Source: Rotaria socialis
Lineage: Eukaryota > Rotifera > Eurotatoria > Philodinida > Philodinidae
Reading direction: 5' to 3'
DNA: 64,000 nt
Assembly: GCA_905331475.1 (NCBI GenBank)
Contig: CAJNYU010000185.1
Span: forward strand, 186,001 to 250,000
Part shown: piece after piece, positions 12,422 through 24,751 of the stretch
How positions within the stretch are numbered: the stretch's first letter is position 1
How the letters are laid out: the number at the start of each line of letters is the position of its first letter
Translations under genes and position numbers: made by a program
The notes under the pieces: generated by a model
Seen by the model: the letters and a program-made list of their open reading frames with translations, nothing else
What the model was told of the DNA's origin: nothing
The model's database searches: none

Positions 12422-13405
12422 TCATTTGGGACAAACACTTGGTATAGAAAATTTTGGAATCCATTTGTTGTCATATAATGGTGGAACATTCACAGGAAAA
12501 TATGCAGCTTCTCGTGTGTAGATTCCGATACACATTGGCGCTGTTAGCAGAAGGAAGAGATGTGTGACCAATGATCCGAGAGGTTGCGGTAATTGAATCT
12601 TCATATACGCTTCTATGCCGCAAGCAATACCATTTACAATAAAAAATGCAAATGTTGATAAAGCTGACGAAACATCATTGAATACGACAATAACAATGTG
12701 AACATGAAGAAGACCGCTGACAATAAACGTTATTAGAGTCATGATCTCCCGTGAAGATATATATAAATTAAGAGGTTGAAAGAGGGATTCTTTTAGCACA
12801 GTACCGACTAGTCGATTATATCGTCGACCCCAAAAGTCACGCAATGATCGAGAGAATAATGGAAAATTGGTGAACGGTTCAAGTGTATATTCATCTCGAG
12901 TAATGAGTCGAATAAAGCCAGTTTGCATGTCGGTCATATATGAAGTTGTCAAAAGTGCGAAATAAAACATACTGATTCTTGCATAGCTATCATTGGGTTC
13001 ACAGGAAAGTAACCATTCATATAGCCAATGATTTACTGTTACTTTCATGATAACCGATATAAAATCAACAATAATGGGCCACTGGTTTTCGATCGATTTA
13101 GATGATACGATCGGAAATATATTCCATAGAATTTGAAAGACAAATGAATGAAATGTCATAAGTTTATTTGGTGAAAGAACAGTCAAGTGAATCAAACGAA
13201 TTGACATCATCCAATAGAGTGAGACTGTAAGGATAGAAAAGAAATGAATCTTAGTAAGATCTTGACAACCAATATGAGTAAGTAGTATGCAAGGTGCTAG
13301 TGTCAAAATGGTTCGAATCAGAGCATGACGAATCGTACGAATAAGATAAAAGCATGAAATGCTATGCACTAGCCAACCGGCCATGACGAGTGGAAAGTAT
13401 GCCAT
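12422..13405 (-). CDS. Wax-synthase-like MBOAT acyltransferase, intronless
   Basis: A single exon of 327 aa. It is highly hydrophobic, with about seven or eight predicted membrane spans. The motif SLRDFWGRRYNRL (187-199) is the signature of the plant and fungal wax-synthase domain. GLLHVH (about 231-236) supplies the conserved MBOAT-type histidine within a membrane span. Family members transfer fatty acyl groups from acyl-CoA to fatty alcohols, or to related acceptors, in the ER membrane. The length matches plant enzymes (about 340 aa). The absence of introns among intron-rich neighbours, and a family centred on plants, fungi and bacteria, suggest horizontal acquisition. The acceptor cannot be predicted. 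Confidence 0.85.
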   Translation of the reverse strand: MAYFPLVMAGWLVHSISCFYLIRTIRHALIRTILTLAPCILLTHIGCQDLTKIHFFSILTVSLYWMMSIRLIHLTVLSPNKLMTFHSFVFQILWNIFPIVSSKSIENQWPIIVDFISVIMKVTVNHWLYEWLLSCEPNDSYARISMFYFALLTTSYMTDMQTGFIRLITRDEYTLEPFTNFPLFSRSLRDFWGRRYNRLVGTVLKESLFQPLNLYISSREIMTLITFIVSGLLHVHIVIVVFNDVSSALSTFAFFIVNGIACGIEAYMKIQLPQPLGSLVTHLFLLLTAPMCIGIYTREAAYFPVNVPPLYDNKWIPKFSIPSVCPK

Positions 13406-15415
13406 ATTGAAAATTATATGAAAATTATATGAATATCTTGCCCAATTTTAACGAATGAAATAAGTCACTAATACTATATGTCTTGTTATTATTCATTCTA
13501 AGGACGTTGCAAATTCATATTCTTATCATTACTTTGCATGCTTTTATTCACATTTCCTTTTTACTGGCGATCTTGCCCTGCCAATCCTGTGTCGAGGTTT
13601 TTTTTGGAGAAGAGTGGCCATAACAGTAAAAAAAAAAGATTATGCATTCAGTGCACTGTTGACTTTGAGGAATAAAGATAAACTAAAATAATATTTAGTG
13701 CGCACTCTATCAGAAGGTGAAGGCACGCGAGTGTTAGGTTCATTCTTTTTTCTTTCTTTCTTTCTTTCTTGCCGTTTACAAAACTTCACTATATACGAGT
13801 ATTAGATGTTATATAAAAAGTCTAGAACTTAATGCTCAATAAAAGAAAAATCAATGAAATACTGAAAATACATGTTTCAACTAAATTTTCGATTTCAAAT
13901 TTGCCGTTTTTCAACGTCTAAACCAATTGCCATTTTAATACTCACTAGGCACTTCGAAAATGAAGAAAAATACGAAAACAAATTGGCGTCTGAATTTTCT
14001 CGTAAAATTTGAATCCTTGCACTAGGTGGCATGATCAGTCCGATAGAGGAAGTTCTGTTCTACTGAACCATACAATTAGCTTTTCCTGAAAATATCGATA
14101 ATACAGGGTAAAAATTGTGTACTATATTGATTCATCCTGCATATTTTCTCTTGGACTACACCTATTCGTTTTTTTTTATACTGGAAATATATTGATTTTT
14201 ATTCAAAATGGGTTCTACCATAGCGTAGCATTGGTTTACCAACCAATTTGATCTCAATATTATTATTCTGAGAATCAGCATTCGTTGTGGATTGCGTTTT
14301 TACTATTTTTTGTGTTACTTTATCACTACTTCATTCATCCTCTCTCAGAACGCATCTTTTCAGTATCCGAAAAAATGTATTGTTCCTGTTTTAGCAGACG
14401 CACTCCGAGTTTGACAAAGGCCATATAGTCTCTATCACAGTTTTTGAGCATCCTATTCAAGGTATATAAATGAAAATCTTGTCTTCATCTAAATACTCTA
14501 AACAAAACACATTAATATCAAAACCAGTATCAAATGGCATAATTATCTTGTGACTTGTCCATTGAGGGCAAAAACACAAAGTATACACGAATAATACTGA
14601 TGGCGTACGCTTTTATGATCGATCTACCTCTATTCGATTCACTACACGATGTATGATTCTAGTAAGAGATGATAGTATATAACATGATGGATTCCGTTTT
14701 CTAATTTAACTAAATAAAAGACTTGTTTACTGCAAATCCACTTGATCGGTAGTATTCATTGTGATTAATTGTTCAGATAAATTCAGTTTTGAATTATCAG
14801 TCTAAAACACCAGCTGCGAATATTAAGGAAATAATGAGAAATATTTTCGATCATGAACAGGGAAATGATTACTTTATTATGCAACATATTGAGAATAAAT
14901 GATTTGATATTTGACCTCAAGTGAACTAGATCAAATCTCCAGATAATTCAATCTAGTCATTAGATGCTAGGAATATTTTCGAATTGCTGCTTAGAGATCT
15001 CTACTATTTATCGACTCACCATTTCATATTTGAAAATAATTCAGGCCAGTAGACTTTTTCCATGTATACTACTTCGTTTAGTGTGACAAACAGAGTTCTT
15101 TTTTTAAAATATGATCGACACTAATGATTGCCGACTTCCCTATCCTCATCAGGATATGTGATTTAATCAGTATAAGAAATGACTTTATGATTATTGGGCG
15201 GATGAGAAAGTGATCGAAGAGATAACACTTTTAAATCATCCACAAATTCACATTCTCACTTTCACTCCATGTTACGAAAATTGTTTCTTTGCAATGATCT
15301 TGTAGACAAGAAATAGAAAAAAGAAATGAATTAATGCTTTTTATTAGAATGAATGTGCTCTATTGATAAGTATCAAGATAAGAAAACTAGATACTCAGAA
15401 AAAGACGAATACAAA
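13406..15415. other. Gene-free spacer with CTTT microsatellite
   Basis: About 2 kb of AT-rich DNA. A short CTTT tract lies at about 13748-13770. No coding frame, RNA gene or transposon end was recognised. The segment holds the promoter of the wax-synthase-like gene and the 3' region of the peptide transporter. Confidence 0.45.
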
Positions 15416-17305
15416 TCATTTCGGGTCTGGTTCTTCTTCTACGTGTACTTTGTGATCGTTTCGAAAAGTGAAGTAAAATAGAATGCCAAAAATGAATGCC
15501 TGAATTGCCAATGCTGCATACATCCAAAGTAGTTCTGGGTCTTCTGACACTGGTACAAGTGCAATATTCAGGATACTGCCGATGGCCGATGTGAATAGAA
15601 ACAGTGACATTACGATGGATTTCATCGAATGTGGTGCCTGAGTAAACGCGTACTCGAGACCGGTAACGGATGCGAATATTTCGGAGATGGCAATAAAAAA
15701 ATACGCTGGAATTTGCCAAGCGACAGTAATATTGTTGTATTGCTGCTGGTCTTTACCTGGTTTTATCGCATAGTCTTTGTTCGGTCCAGTACGATATATT
15801 AGATATTGTACAAATGCTGACCATCCCATACCAATGGCAACACAGAAGAAGCCAGCACTGATACGTGCAATAGCCGCAAACCTGATTTTGCATCGTCGTA
15901 AACCAGGATAGATCAATTTGTCGAAGATCGGAATGAAAATAACAATAACAAGCGGATCGATATTTTGTAAAATATCATTTGGCAGAGGTCCTAAGGAAAA
16001 ACAAAGGTCATATGTTGTCCTAGTTTATTTATTATTTGAAAAGATATCATGAACTCACCAACATTCATTTGCGCAGCTTGGGATACTAAATTCGTTCCAA
16101 ACTGATTGTAGCAGATCCAAATAAAATGGATAGAAAAGAAAAACACGACAAGCACGCACTGCTTTTTTGAGATCATCAATAAACTGATTGTTGCTTAATT
16201 CTGTTCTTGTCTCTGTTTTATTATCATCGCTTGTCGATGGCATATCTTTGGCGTAATCCAAAAACCCTGCGCGATCGGGTTGTTTGCCTAATTTCCGTCG
16301 CATTACAATGGCGGTCATTGTCACTCGAGCAGCTCGCACGATCAATGAACCAGACGGAGGTCTTTGAGTGTATTTATTCCGACCGATGACTAAAACAACA
16401 ATGGCACCAACGAATGCAACCGTGGGTACTAGATATGCAAGCCAAAATGAATGATACTTCTCAATGTTAGTAGTACCAATCAACGATAGTGCACCTATAT
16501 TAATCGCCCAATAGAACCAATTAAACATCGATTGCATCGTTCTAAAATATGAGCAATGTAGTCTAGGAAATAAGTAGATAAATATTCAATTGGCTTACAC
16601 AGTTGGATCAATAATTTTCTTTTCGCCTTTGATTACTATAAGAAGAAACGAGAACAGGAATATTTTTCTTGAAAAGATCTTTCTGTTACCTGTGATAATT
16701 GGTCTTGTTCTAGTATACTGTTCAGCCATCAAAGGACTTACATTACTTTTCACACCACCAGTGCCAAAACCGAGAATGACCATTGCTACGATTAAACCGG
16801 GAAAAGCGACACCTTTATCAATCGATGGTGGTATACTAGTCAGAAGAAGAATGAGAAGGCCAACCATATAGATTATACATGAAACAATTATAGTTTTGTA
16901 TTTGCCCCAGAATTGATCGGCTAGAATGGCACCAAGGATTGGCGTGATATATGCAAAGAATCGAAAAAAGTTTGTCAATGCAGTGGCAGTCTGCTGCCCA
17001 TAACCGAGAGCACCCGGTTGTGTATCATTTCCAGTAGGTAAAGGAAATTGAATATAATTTTGAAAGAGACCAGAGAGTCCATAGAACGCAAAACGTTCAC
17101 ACAGTTCGCAAATGACAATTAGCCAGGCTGCTAATGGTATCCGGTCAGCAATATGTTCTAATGTTGACAATTCTTCGGCTGTCGGTTCAATTTCATTGAA
17201 ATAGTCTATTGGTTCAGTCATTTTTGACTCAGCCATTTTTGGCTCAGTCCTTTTTGGCTCAACATCACCGAAACTTTGCGATTCAAATTCTACACTTACA
17301 CTCAT
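15416..17305 (-). CDS. Fungal-type PTR2 peptide transporter, one apparent frameshift
   Basis: Exons 16690-17305, 16599-16635 (37 bases), 16059-16541 and 15416-15990. Proton-coupled oligopeptide transporter of the POT/PTR2 family in the plasma membrane. Family marks are CERFAFYGLSGLFQNYIQ, FGTGGVKSNVSPLMAEQY, FYWAINIGALS, YNQFGTNLVSQAAQMN, FDKLIYPGLRR and SEIFASVTGLEYAFTQAP. The exon sum is 1,711 bases, one more than a clean frame. Between YPFY and WICYNQ the frame slips by one T on the coding strand (an extra A within 16119-16121 on the plus strand). Without that base the model gives 569 aa. It is either a young inactivating change or a sequence error. The N-terminal GLSGLFQNYIQ region is closer to fungal PTR2 than to animal SLC15. 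Confidence 0.85.
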
Positions 17306-19079
17306 GTAGCCTGTATCTCTCTAGAGTTGTGTTTGCATTCAAAGGCAACTTGATGTATCCAACAGTTTTTTATTGCGACTTTTTTTAACGAGAACGAGAT
17401 AAAAAAGTTTTCGCTTTATTCTTCTGACACATATCGCTCCCCATTATCTATATACTTGAGTGTACATCACTCGAGAAAATACTAATAGTCATTTGATATC
17501 AGCGCATTTTAATGACGTTGCTAATAAACTGATCAAATAATTGCACAAAACGGAGCTGTACTGAGCTAGTAAGATATTGTTGCAGTCAATTTAGAAAAAA
17601 AAACGCTTTTGCAATTGCCTTTGTCAATAAACACACTGATATCACCACCATCACATCATAAGTACTATTGACTCTGGTAGATGTAAGTGTCTGGATATGT
17701 GAAAGAAAAGCTTTATGTAATTAAAACTCGCTTAAGGCTTTCACAGCATCAGTTAGAGTTAAAAATTGCTTTGGAAAACATCTGTAACTCCGAACCAACC
17801 ATGCAAGTATAAAAACCTTTTATGAAAAAAAGCTTTAATATTTGTCACCAGAGAGCAGAGAGACAAAATAGATGATTATGTACATATATATATATATATA
17901 TATGAGTGTTGATAAAATGAAGCTGTATGTAAGAATCTAGGATTGGTTAAAGATTATCAATTAAGACACGTATAAAATTAAGTTGTGTTCGATTGTTATG
18001 TTTATAGAACAAATGGTTGCAACTATTCCAGATTTGGATCAAAAAGCAATAGCTATGTTTTTTCAACATGGATATAATTTAATAGTAATTCTCATTTAAA
18101 ATGTAGGTGTGGTTTATAAATAATTGGATAATACAAACTAACACCTATATCGATACACTTTTGCAAGATCAAGTATAGAAGAGAGCAATGTACAACAGTA
18201 GAATCATGCGACGAAAACAATTCAACGAATCGAGCTAATGTGTCATGTTAGTGAAGAGCATGAACAATAATAGAGGAGAAAAGCTTAACTTTGTTTCTGT
18301 GAGAATATATACGCACGACTATGTTTGTAAAATATGCGTATGTGACAGAACAAGAAACTGGTAAAGACACAAAATCACCTCTTTACTATAGTCGAACTGT
18401 AAAAGAGTAGGAAAAATAAAATATCTCATAGGCAAAAACATTGGTTTTAGAAATCATATTTGCAATGAAACACACTCAAATGTCTCTGTAATGCTTCTAT
18501 CCGTGTTCTATGAAGTCCTTTCTTTAAAAGTAACAATATGAAAGCATCACGTTTATTTATTACAATAACAGCCTTGAAAATCTTCATTACCGAGAGCCAA
18601 CTCGAATAAATGCTAAATGAAAAACACTAATGTGAACAAGAGCAACCTTTTCTAAAATAAAATGCTGCTATTTCTTTCTTATATGATAGAATGAAAAAAA
18701 CGACCAAAAAGATTCACCGTTGAGGGTAGCTAAATTTTGCTTCGTTTAGCTATTACTTCATTAAAGAAAATCAAACTTAAAATAAAAGAACAGATTGCAC
18801 ATTTTAATTCGCAAACTCCAGCAACCATTGGTCAAACTTAATTCGGCATGTCTTAATGAATCATTTTAGATACTTTCATACATCATTGAATGAACGAATG
18901 AACGTTACTCAGACTGCATATGTATGACCGTCCTTTCAGTAGAGAGAATAGCCAAGTAACTAAAAGGTAGATCAATGTTGTACTAAATGATAACAATTGT
19001 ACTGAGAGAATACAGATCTTACTTCTAAGATTCTAGTTGTATGTTAGCTAGAGAAGCTGATATCTACCCTGTTTTTTTT
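17306..19079. other. Gene-free spacer with AT microsatellite
   Basis: About 1.8 kb upstream of the PTR2 gene. A short (AT)n run lies at about 17884-17903. Otherwise it is AT-rich DNA with no coding frame or repeat recognised. Confidence 0.4.
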
Positions 19080-19080
19080 T

Positions 19081-19270
19081 GTGAAACTCACATATATTTT
19101 CGAATGAAATGGTGAGTGTAAGTTTAAAAGCGAGATTTTTGTGATTCTCCCAGCCCTATAGACCCTCTTACAGACACCACCCCCTATTACAGACAGCCAT
19201 CCTGTATTAAAGACATTAGCACGTATCATGTATTAGTAGAATAAGACGAAAAATCATATGTGAGTTCCAC
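19081..19270. mobile_element. Possible small inverted-repeat element
   Basis: The left arm GTGAAACTCACATATATTTTCG (19081-19102; first 20 bases GTGAAACTCACATATATTTT) is matched in inverse by 19247-19270, which reads GTGGAACTCACATATGATTT on the other strand. Between the arms is a region with repeated ATTACAGACA-like words. Length is about 190 bp, with no coding content. No clear target duplication is visible, so it may be an old miniature transposon or a chance palindrome. Confidence 0.4.
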
Positions 19271-19332
19271 ATTTTAGCGTCAAAGGGGCTGCGCTAACAA
19301 ACTTTTTTTCTACAAGTTCATCCAAGCGATTA

Positions 19333-19566
19333 CACTCTAAACAAAAAAGGTTTCGTAAGAAAATACGAAACCTTTTTTCGCTGTACGGAGCTTAAAAAAG
19401 GTTTCGTAGGAGATGGCTCGTACCGTGTGCCCGCGATCAGACTCTTTTAAGGTTTCGTAGACTTTCATAATCGCTTTTTCAAGTCTTTGAACGTATTTAG
19501 AAGCTGTTAGACACCAGCGAAACCTGGTTGGAGAGTTCAGTAAAATTACCTTTTTCTTTTAGAGTG
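19333..19566. mobile_element. MITE with CACTCTAAA ends and TA duplication
   Basis: A 234-bp element. The left end CACTCTAAACAAAAAAGGT and the inverse of the right end, CACTCTAAAAGAAAAAGGT, differ at two of 19 positions. TA flanks both sides (19331-19332 and 19567-19568), as expected for Tc1/mariner-type insertion. Just inside the left end is a perfect hairpin, AAAAAAGGTTTCGTA against TACGAAACCTTTTTT, and the word GGTTTCGTA recurs about four times. There is no coding content. Non-autonomous. Confidence 0.7.
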
Positions 19567-21034
19567 TAGACGTTCATCACAAGCAAAATTTGGTGCTCAC
19601 TCAAACTAATTGAAACAATGAATTAAAATCTGACGAGCATAAGGATCATGTAAGGTTTTCCACAATGCCATTTTCATAAACCTGAAGAAGTAATATTGCG
19701 TCTAAATGTCAATCTTTTAATGGCATCTTAAATATATATTAGATAGAAGACACACTGTAAAATTTTACTGAAGACGTCATACAAGTTTCTTTTACTATTC
19801 ACTCAATTCAGGACTATGAAGATGAATAAAAGAGAGTTTTCTATTTCTCGGCAAGCCACCATAGAAAAATGATATATTTATCTTTATTTTATCAATATCA
19901 AGATCAGTATAAATATAAATTAACACTCCTGCTGACTAGTATTGTAATATTTCAATAAATAAATAACATGAAACGCGTTGACGAAATAAAACTTTACATT
20001 TACTTAATAATTCTAAATAAGCACAAAAATTGGTAACTTATTTCAAAATTAAATTAAATCGATTGCCGAAAAGCATGAGTAATATACTGAATTTATCTTT
20101 TCATGGAGAGTTAGCTCGGTCTGCTTTTGAATTGAGTCGGAATCCTTAAAAAAGTTTTGCTATTTGAGATACTGTATACTACCTTTTTCGCAGTTGAGTA
20201 ACATACTGAATTCTTTTTATATTACAAATTTCGAAATTTAGATTACTCAAGTACAATTGAGAATAAACTCATGAAGTATTCATTGCAGTTGGCCTATGCC
20301 AGAAAATCAATTCGGATAAAGTTGGCTACGTGTGAAGAAAATATCCATTCATCAGCACACTTATACATTCAGTTTACAATTCGTATAGAGATATTCTCAA
20401 AAGTAAATTTTTTGTTTTAAATAAAGCATATAAATAAATTAATCTTTTGATAAACGAACGATAAGATGAGTTTCATCAGATATCAAATGCACTGTCGGAG
20501 TAAGATTGAGGATCTATGCGTTGACGTGTGTATCGGCTACGGTTATCTAGAACGTGTCTATCATTTTAAAGCACTTAATATTTTATTTAAAATTGAAAAG
20601 TTTGTAAAAGTAGTTTTGACTATTTCTACTGAATCTATTTTTATATCTACGTATGTTTTATTATCCTAGAAAATGAAAGAACCTTTTGATATTGAAGTTT
20701 TCAAGGCATATCCCTGATTGGTCCCCTATTACGTCCCCCGTTAATTGATTCAGAATTCGTCCCCACTCTAAATTGGCCCCCAATTATATTAATTGATGCT
20801 TGATTTAAAAAAATATGAATTTCTATTGTAGTTACAGTAAAGGTGAAAGACAATTTTTATTGTAAGATTAACAAGGGAATATAAATATTTTTTGCAACAA
20901 TTAGAAAGAATTAAAAAATTGTAGAGTAATCATAGCATTATATCAAGACAAATAAAATATACTCGTGCAATTTCGTGAACGACACCGCCATTCTACTACT
21001 GTTTTCCGTTCACGTTTGAGAGTATATTGAAAAC
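19567..21034. other. Gene-free AT-rich spacer
   Basis: About 1.5 kb without a recognised gene. At about 20718-20770 there is a pyrimidine-rich run of GGTCCCC, CGTCCCCC and GAATTCGTCCCC words. Related words occur in inverse orientation at about 22080-22142 (GAGGACGAATTCGGAATC and GGGGACGAATT). They may be remains of the ends of an older, larger element enclosing 21035-21843. Confidence 0.35.
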
Positions 21035-21843
21035 CATTGGCGGGCCACCACGAGGCAATTGGTGGCAATTGCCACACCTGACAAAAATATTGCCATACCT
21101 GAAAAATATTAATAGTAAGGATATAACCAATGGCTAGCCACCACGAGGCAGTTGCTGGCAATTGATACACCTAAAAATATTATTTGTGGCATATATCTGT
21201 TTGTATATACTCATGCCATCAAAAACGTGACGAAATCATGCGTTTTTATCGCGATATATCGTCAAAAGTGATGATTTTTTGTCTATTTTCCCAACAAAAT
21301 CAAGATTCATCAAACAGCGATACATTTTTGACGAAATAGGTTAATGACATCAGATTGCTTATCATAGGGCCGCCTCAAGATCACGTTCTTTGTATTTCTT
21401 GTTCTACAAAAAGAGCTGAATAAACAAGTAACAAAAGTAGTCAATAGAAAAAGTACAAATAACAGTGCCAAATAGCTTGAGGATGGCGGCAGATAGCTAG
21501 CTTGGCGACAATATGAATGATACTATGTGATTTCCCATAATATTACCCATTGTGAGTAGTTAAGTGAAAATTGACGATTTATCGCGATAAAATCGCTGAA
21601 ATTTGCGGCTTTTACTAATTTTTCCGGGGAAAATCGCGATGTATGTACCATTTTGATAAAAATCGACGATTAATCACGGATAAATCGAGGGTTTTTTCAA
21701 AAATCGTGATTAATCGTCTAAATTGCGGCGAATTCGACGACATGGGTATACATACGCTACACCCTACACATGGCTTTCTTTAAAAAAAATTAGGCATTAC
21801 TATTTATTGCCACACCTCCATATAAGACGCTGGCCCGCCCATG
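21035..21843. mobile_element. hAT-like non-autonomous element (outer)
   Basis: The left end CATTGGCGGGCCACC and the inverse of the right end, CATGGGCGGGCCAGC, match at 13 of 15 positions. The flanks carry a near-perfect 8-bp duplication: TTGAAAAC (21027-21034) and TTGAGAAC (21844-21851). An 8-bp duplication is the mark of hAT and P-type transposons. Variants of GGCAATTGCCACACCTG recur in the left subterminal region (21053-21172) and once near the right end (21808-21817). No transposase is present. Another reiterated-word element (21206-21750) lies inside it. Confidence 0.65.
21206..21750. mobile_element. Nested element with TCGCGAT word arrays
   Basis: The left end TATACTCATGCCATC and the inverse of the right end, TATACCCATGTCGTC, match at 12 of 15 positions. 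The interior edges (about 21230-21350 and 21560-21735) are filled with variants of ATCGCGATTTATCG and AAAATCG. The right end CATGGGTATA resembles the ends of the elements at 33985, 44386 and 36058-38010. There is no coding content. It lies inside the 21035-21843 element and is therefore the younger insertion, although its target duplication is unclear. Confidence 0.55.
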
Positions 21844-23080
21844 TTGAGAACCATTATAGTTCAACGTCGTTCCTGTTAGTTCCGTTGGAATCAAACTGAG
21901 CATATTTCAATATACTTATAAATAAAAAATATCGATCAGTCAGCCGTGGACACTTAGCCATTACATGGATTTTTCTTATAGGCTGCTGGATTATACCAGA
22001 AGAAATGAATCGGATTGTCATTGCCACTAGCTGTGTATATAGACAGAGCGAAGAATGAACATTTCAATGTTAAATAGAATGAGGACGAATTCGGAATCGA
22101 ATTTTTGGGACCAGTTCGGTTCAGTTAAAAAGGGGACGAATTAAGACTAACCCGTTGTCAATGCAATCGTTTGAATTATATTCGCATCATTGCTTGATCC
22201 TCCCAGTTCTAATTATCTCTCTTGTTATATTTCGAAAGAATTATCATTAGTATCAGCTTCAAGAATCTTCCGAATGTATGTTATTAGGCATACTTATTTT
22301 ATATTGTATATCAATATTGGTTACTTGATTTGGTGATACACATCATAATTATAACATTTATTTTATCATAATGCTGTAGCAGTTTGTAAGTTCAAACTTG
22401 TTGTCTAATGCTTCATTAATAGGTTTTTATGAATATTTCAATTCTATATAAATAAATTTGTGTAAAATGGGCTGATGTTTTTTACTTGTATGATAAATAG
22501 ATATAATTCTCATTAAAGATTATTTCAGCAGCGTTCATGTTATTGTGCTCTTTCAGAATAGGCAAGTTGACTCAAGATAAAAAAGATCAAGTCATAAAGA
22601 GTTATTTATCATGTGAGAAGATCCAATTATAAACGAGTCTCATCCTCAACAGTTAGAAATTTTAGTGTGAGAAGTAAATAAAATTAGTATAGATGATTTT
22701 AAGTGACATTTCTTTTTAATCGTATAATTCATATGAAAAATGTCGATGCCGCAGAATCTTTAAAGTAACAATGTAGAACTCGTCACATTCATTGTTGTTG
22801 ATAAAAACATCGCTAGTATATAGCACATATTAGCATCTTCTTTCTTTTACTTGCTTCTATTTCAAATTCGAATTAAATCTTGATTAATTAATAATAGACG
22901 GCATTATTATGTCATTTCATCAAGTCATATTTTTTAATTGTAAAAAAAGTAAGAATGTATATTTTTCAAAAACAATAAAAAAAAAAGTCATTCGAAAAAT
23001 ATAATACAATTCATATGAGTAATAAAGATTAAGATCATGAGTCATTCAATGAGTAGAATGGAACACAGTTGAGATTATTA
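21844..23080. other. Spacer before STPG-like gene
   Basis: About 1.2 kb of AT-rich DNA with no recognised gene. It contains the GGGGACGAATT words at 22080-22142 noted for the older element, and the 3' region of the minus-strand STPG-like gene. Confidence 0.4.
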
Positions 23081-24691
23081 TCAAATCCATTTTCGTTCAA
23101 AATTAAAATTAAATGATTGTTTGGCTAGCGCTTCTGGTGCATATGTACATGGACCAGGTTGTTCAGCCACTGTTCCTGCATGAATATTCCATCGACTTGT
23201 ATTTGAAACAAATGCAGCTGATGACATATATTTCTTTTCAGCCTCTTTAAAATCACGAACTTCATAAGCACCTGGACCAGGAAGTGGAGCTTCAGGTGGA
23301 AGACGAATTGCTGGTGCAGATATAGTTAAATAATGATGGCGCCTTCAATACGAAGTATTTTCTTTTCATTTAAGAAAAAAACAAAAATAAATTGTTTCTA
23401 GGTACACATACGGAAGTAATTGTCGATGCGGTTCTTCTGTTGGTTTCTCAAATGGTCGATAGTCGGCCGGACCAGGTAACTAAATGAAGAATTAAAATTA
23501 GATGCTGATGTACGTGATGTTTAAGACCTACCTGAGCGCCCGGTTGAGAACCGAATGTGTCACGTTTTGAAGTCGATTTAAAACTTGATTGATAAGCACG
23601 CCCCAACGATTGTTTCGTAAAATCATCCAAATTATAGGTACCTAAAAGCAAAAATTTCTATTCTATTATTTTGAATTCAGCAAAGAAGGCAACCGACCAG
23701 GAGCTGGTACAATCAAATGTTTATTCATTGGAACAGAACGTTTTGTATGCGATCGAAACGCAGCTTGAGCTGCAACGTTATTTGATTTTGTTGTTTGTCT
23801 GAATCCTTGTTGAATCTATTTTGATAATGAAAAATTGTATTCGAAAAGAAATGAAAAACTAACATGATACTGATTTGGAGCTGGAAGAGAGGATTTTGAT
23901 GATAATGGTCGTTCAGCGATTGGTTTTTGAAACATACTGGAGCATTTACTGCGATTAAAATCATGATGATCACCAGCAACTTTACGTGAAATATTATAAG
24001 CAGTGGGTGCTGGAGCACTTGCAGCACCTCTCATAGAGCCTTCTCGTCTGCTCTATACAAATGCATATAGATACAGATATTACATACAAACATACAAAAC
24101 GATTAACAAAACAAAGTATGAATATAAACTAACTCTTGAAGCGAATCCACTTGAGCCTCTTTTTGAATCTGATGTTTTTTCTAATTGTTTATTTAATGGT
24201 TGAATAGTTTGATATTGGCCAGGACCAGGCGCAAAATTCTAAAATAGTTACAATACAAATCATGAAAATAAATAAATCAATAATATACAATATCATATTG
24301 AAAACGTTTAGCTGTTTGTTGAAAACCTCGTTTTTCTGTATTACTCGAAATAATAGTTAAATAACGCGATGGAATCGATGCTGTACCCGTAGCACAAATG
24401 GTAAAACCTTTAAATAAAATATATCACATATATGTATTCATAATTGAGGGATAATAATATCTCTAAATACAGCATTCTGTTTTTTGATTGTATAAAGAGA
24501 ATACTAGCAAAGCAAATATATAGTACCTTCATTATCATGAGCTAAATTTTAATTTTATTACATAAATTATTCTTCTCATGAAAAGATACAAATGACATAC
24601 CTCGATGAACTTTACTGTCTTCAGATTTCACACGGCTTGATTTTCGAGACACATCACCTCGAGCAATGCTATCTGTTTCTGTAACGGTCAT
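23081..24691 (-). CDS. Sperm-tail PG-rich repeat (STPGR) protein, STPG1-like
   Basis: Eight exons: 24601-24691, 24289-24407, 24134-24238, 23864-24052, 23698-23815, 23532-23641, 23412-23479 and 23081-23342. The frame closes at 353 aa. The protein is built from spaced Pro-Gly-rich repeats: NFAPGPGQYQTI, LPAPNQYH, VPAPGTYNLDD, LPGPADYRPF, PLPGPGAYEV and EQPGPCTYAPEA. Each precedes a basic stretch such as SSFKSTSKRDTFGS. STPGR proteins are axonemal, mostly microtubule inner or associated proteins of cilia and sperm flagella. SAPAIRLPPEAPLPGPGAYE near the end recalls STPG1, but the orthology is not certain. Introns are 48-81 bases except the first (193). The next gene upstream ends only 60 bases away. 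Confidence 0.85.
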
Positions 24692-24751
24692 TTTTAACAA
24701 AAATTATATCTGAAAAAACAACAGGAACTTAATACTCTATGTGTGTTGATT

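Noticed and set aside
15387-15719. 110-codon minus-strand frame
   Set aside because: It overlaps the last PTR2 exon in another frame and is Arg/Ser-rich, so it is a shadow of the real coding sequence.
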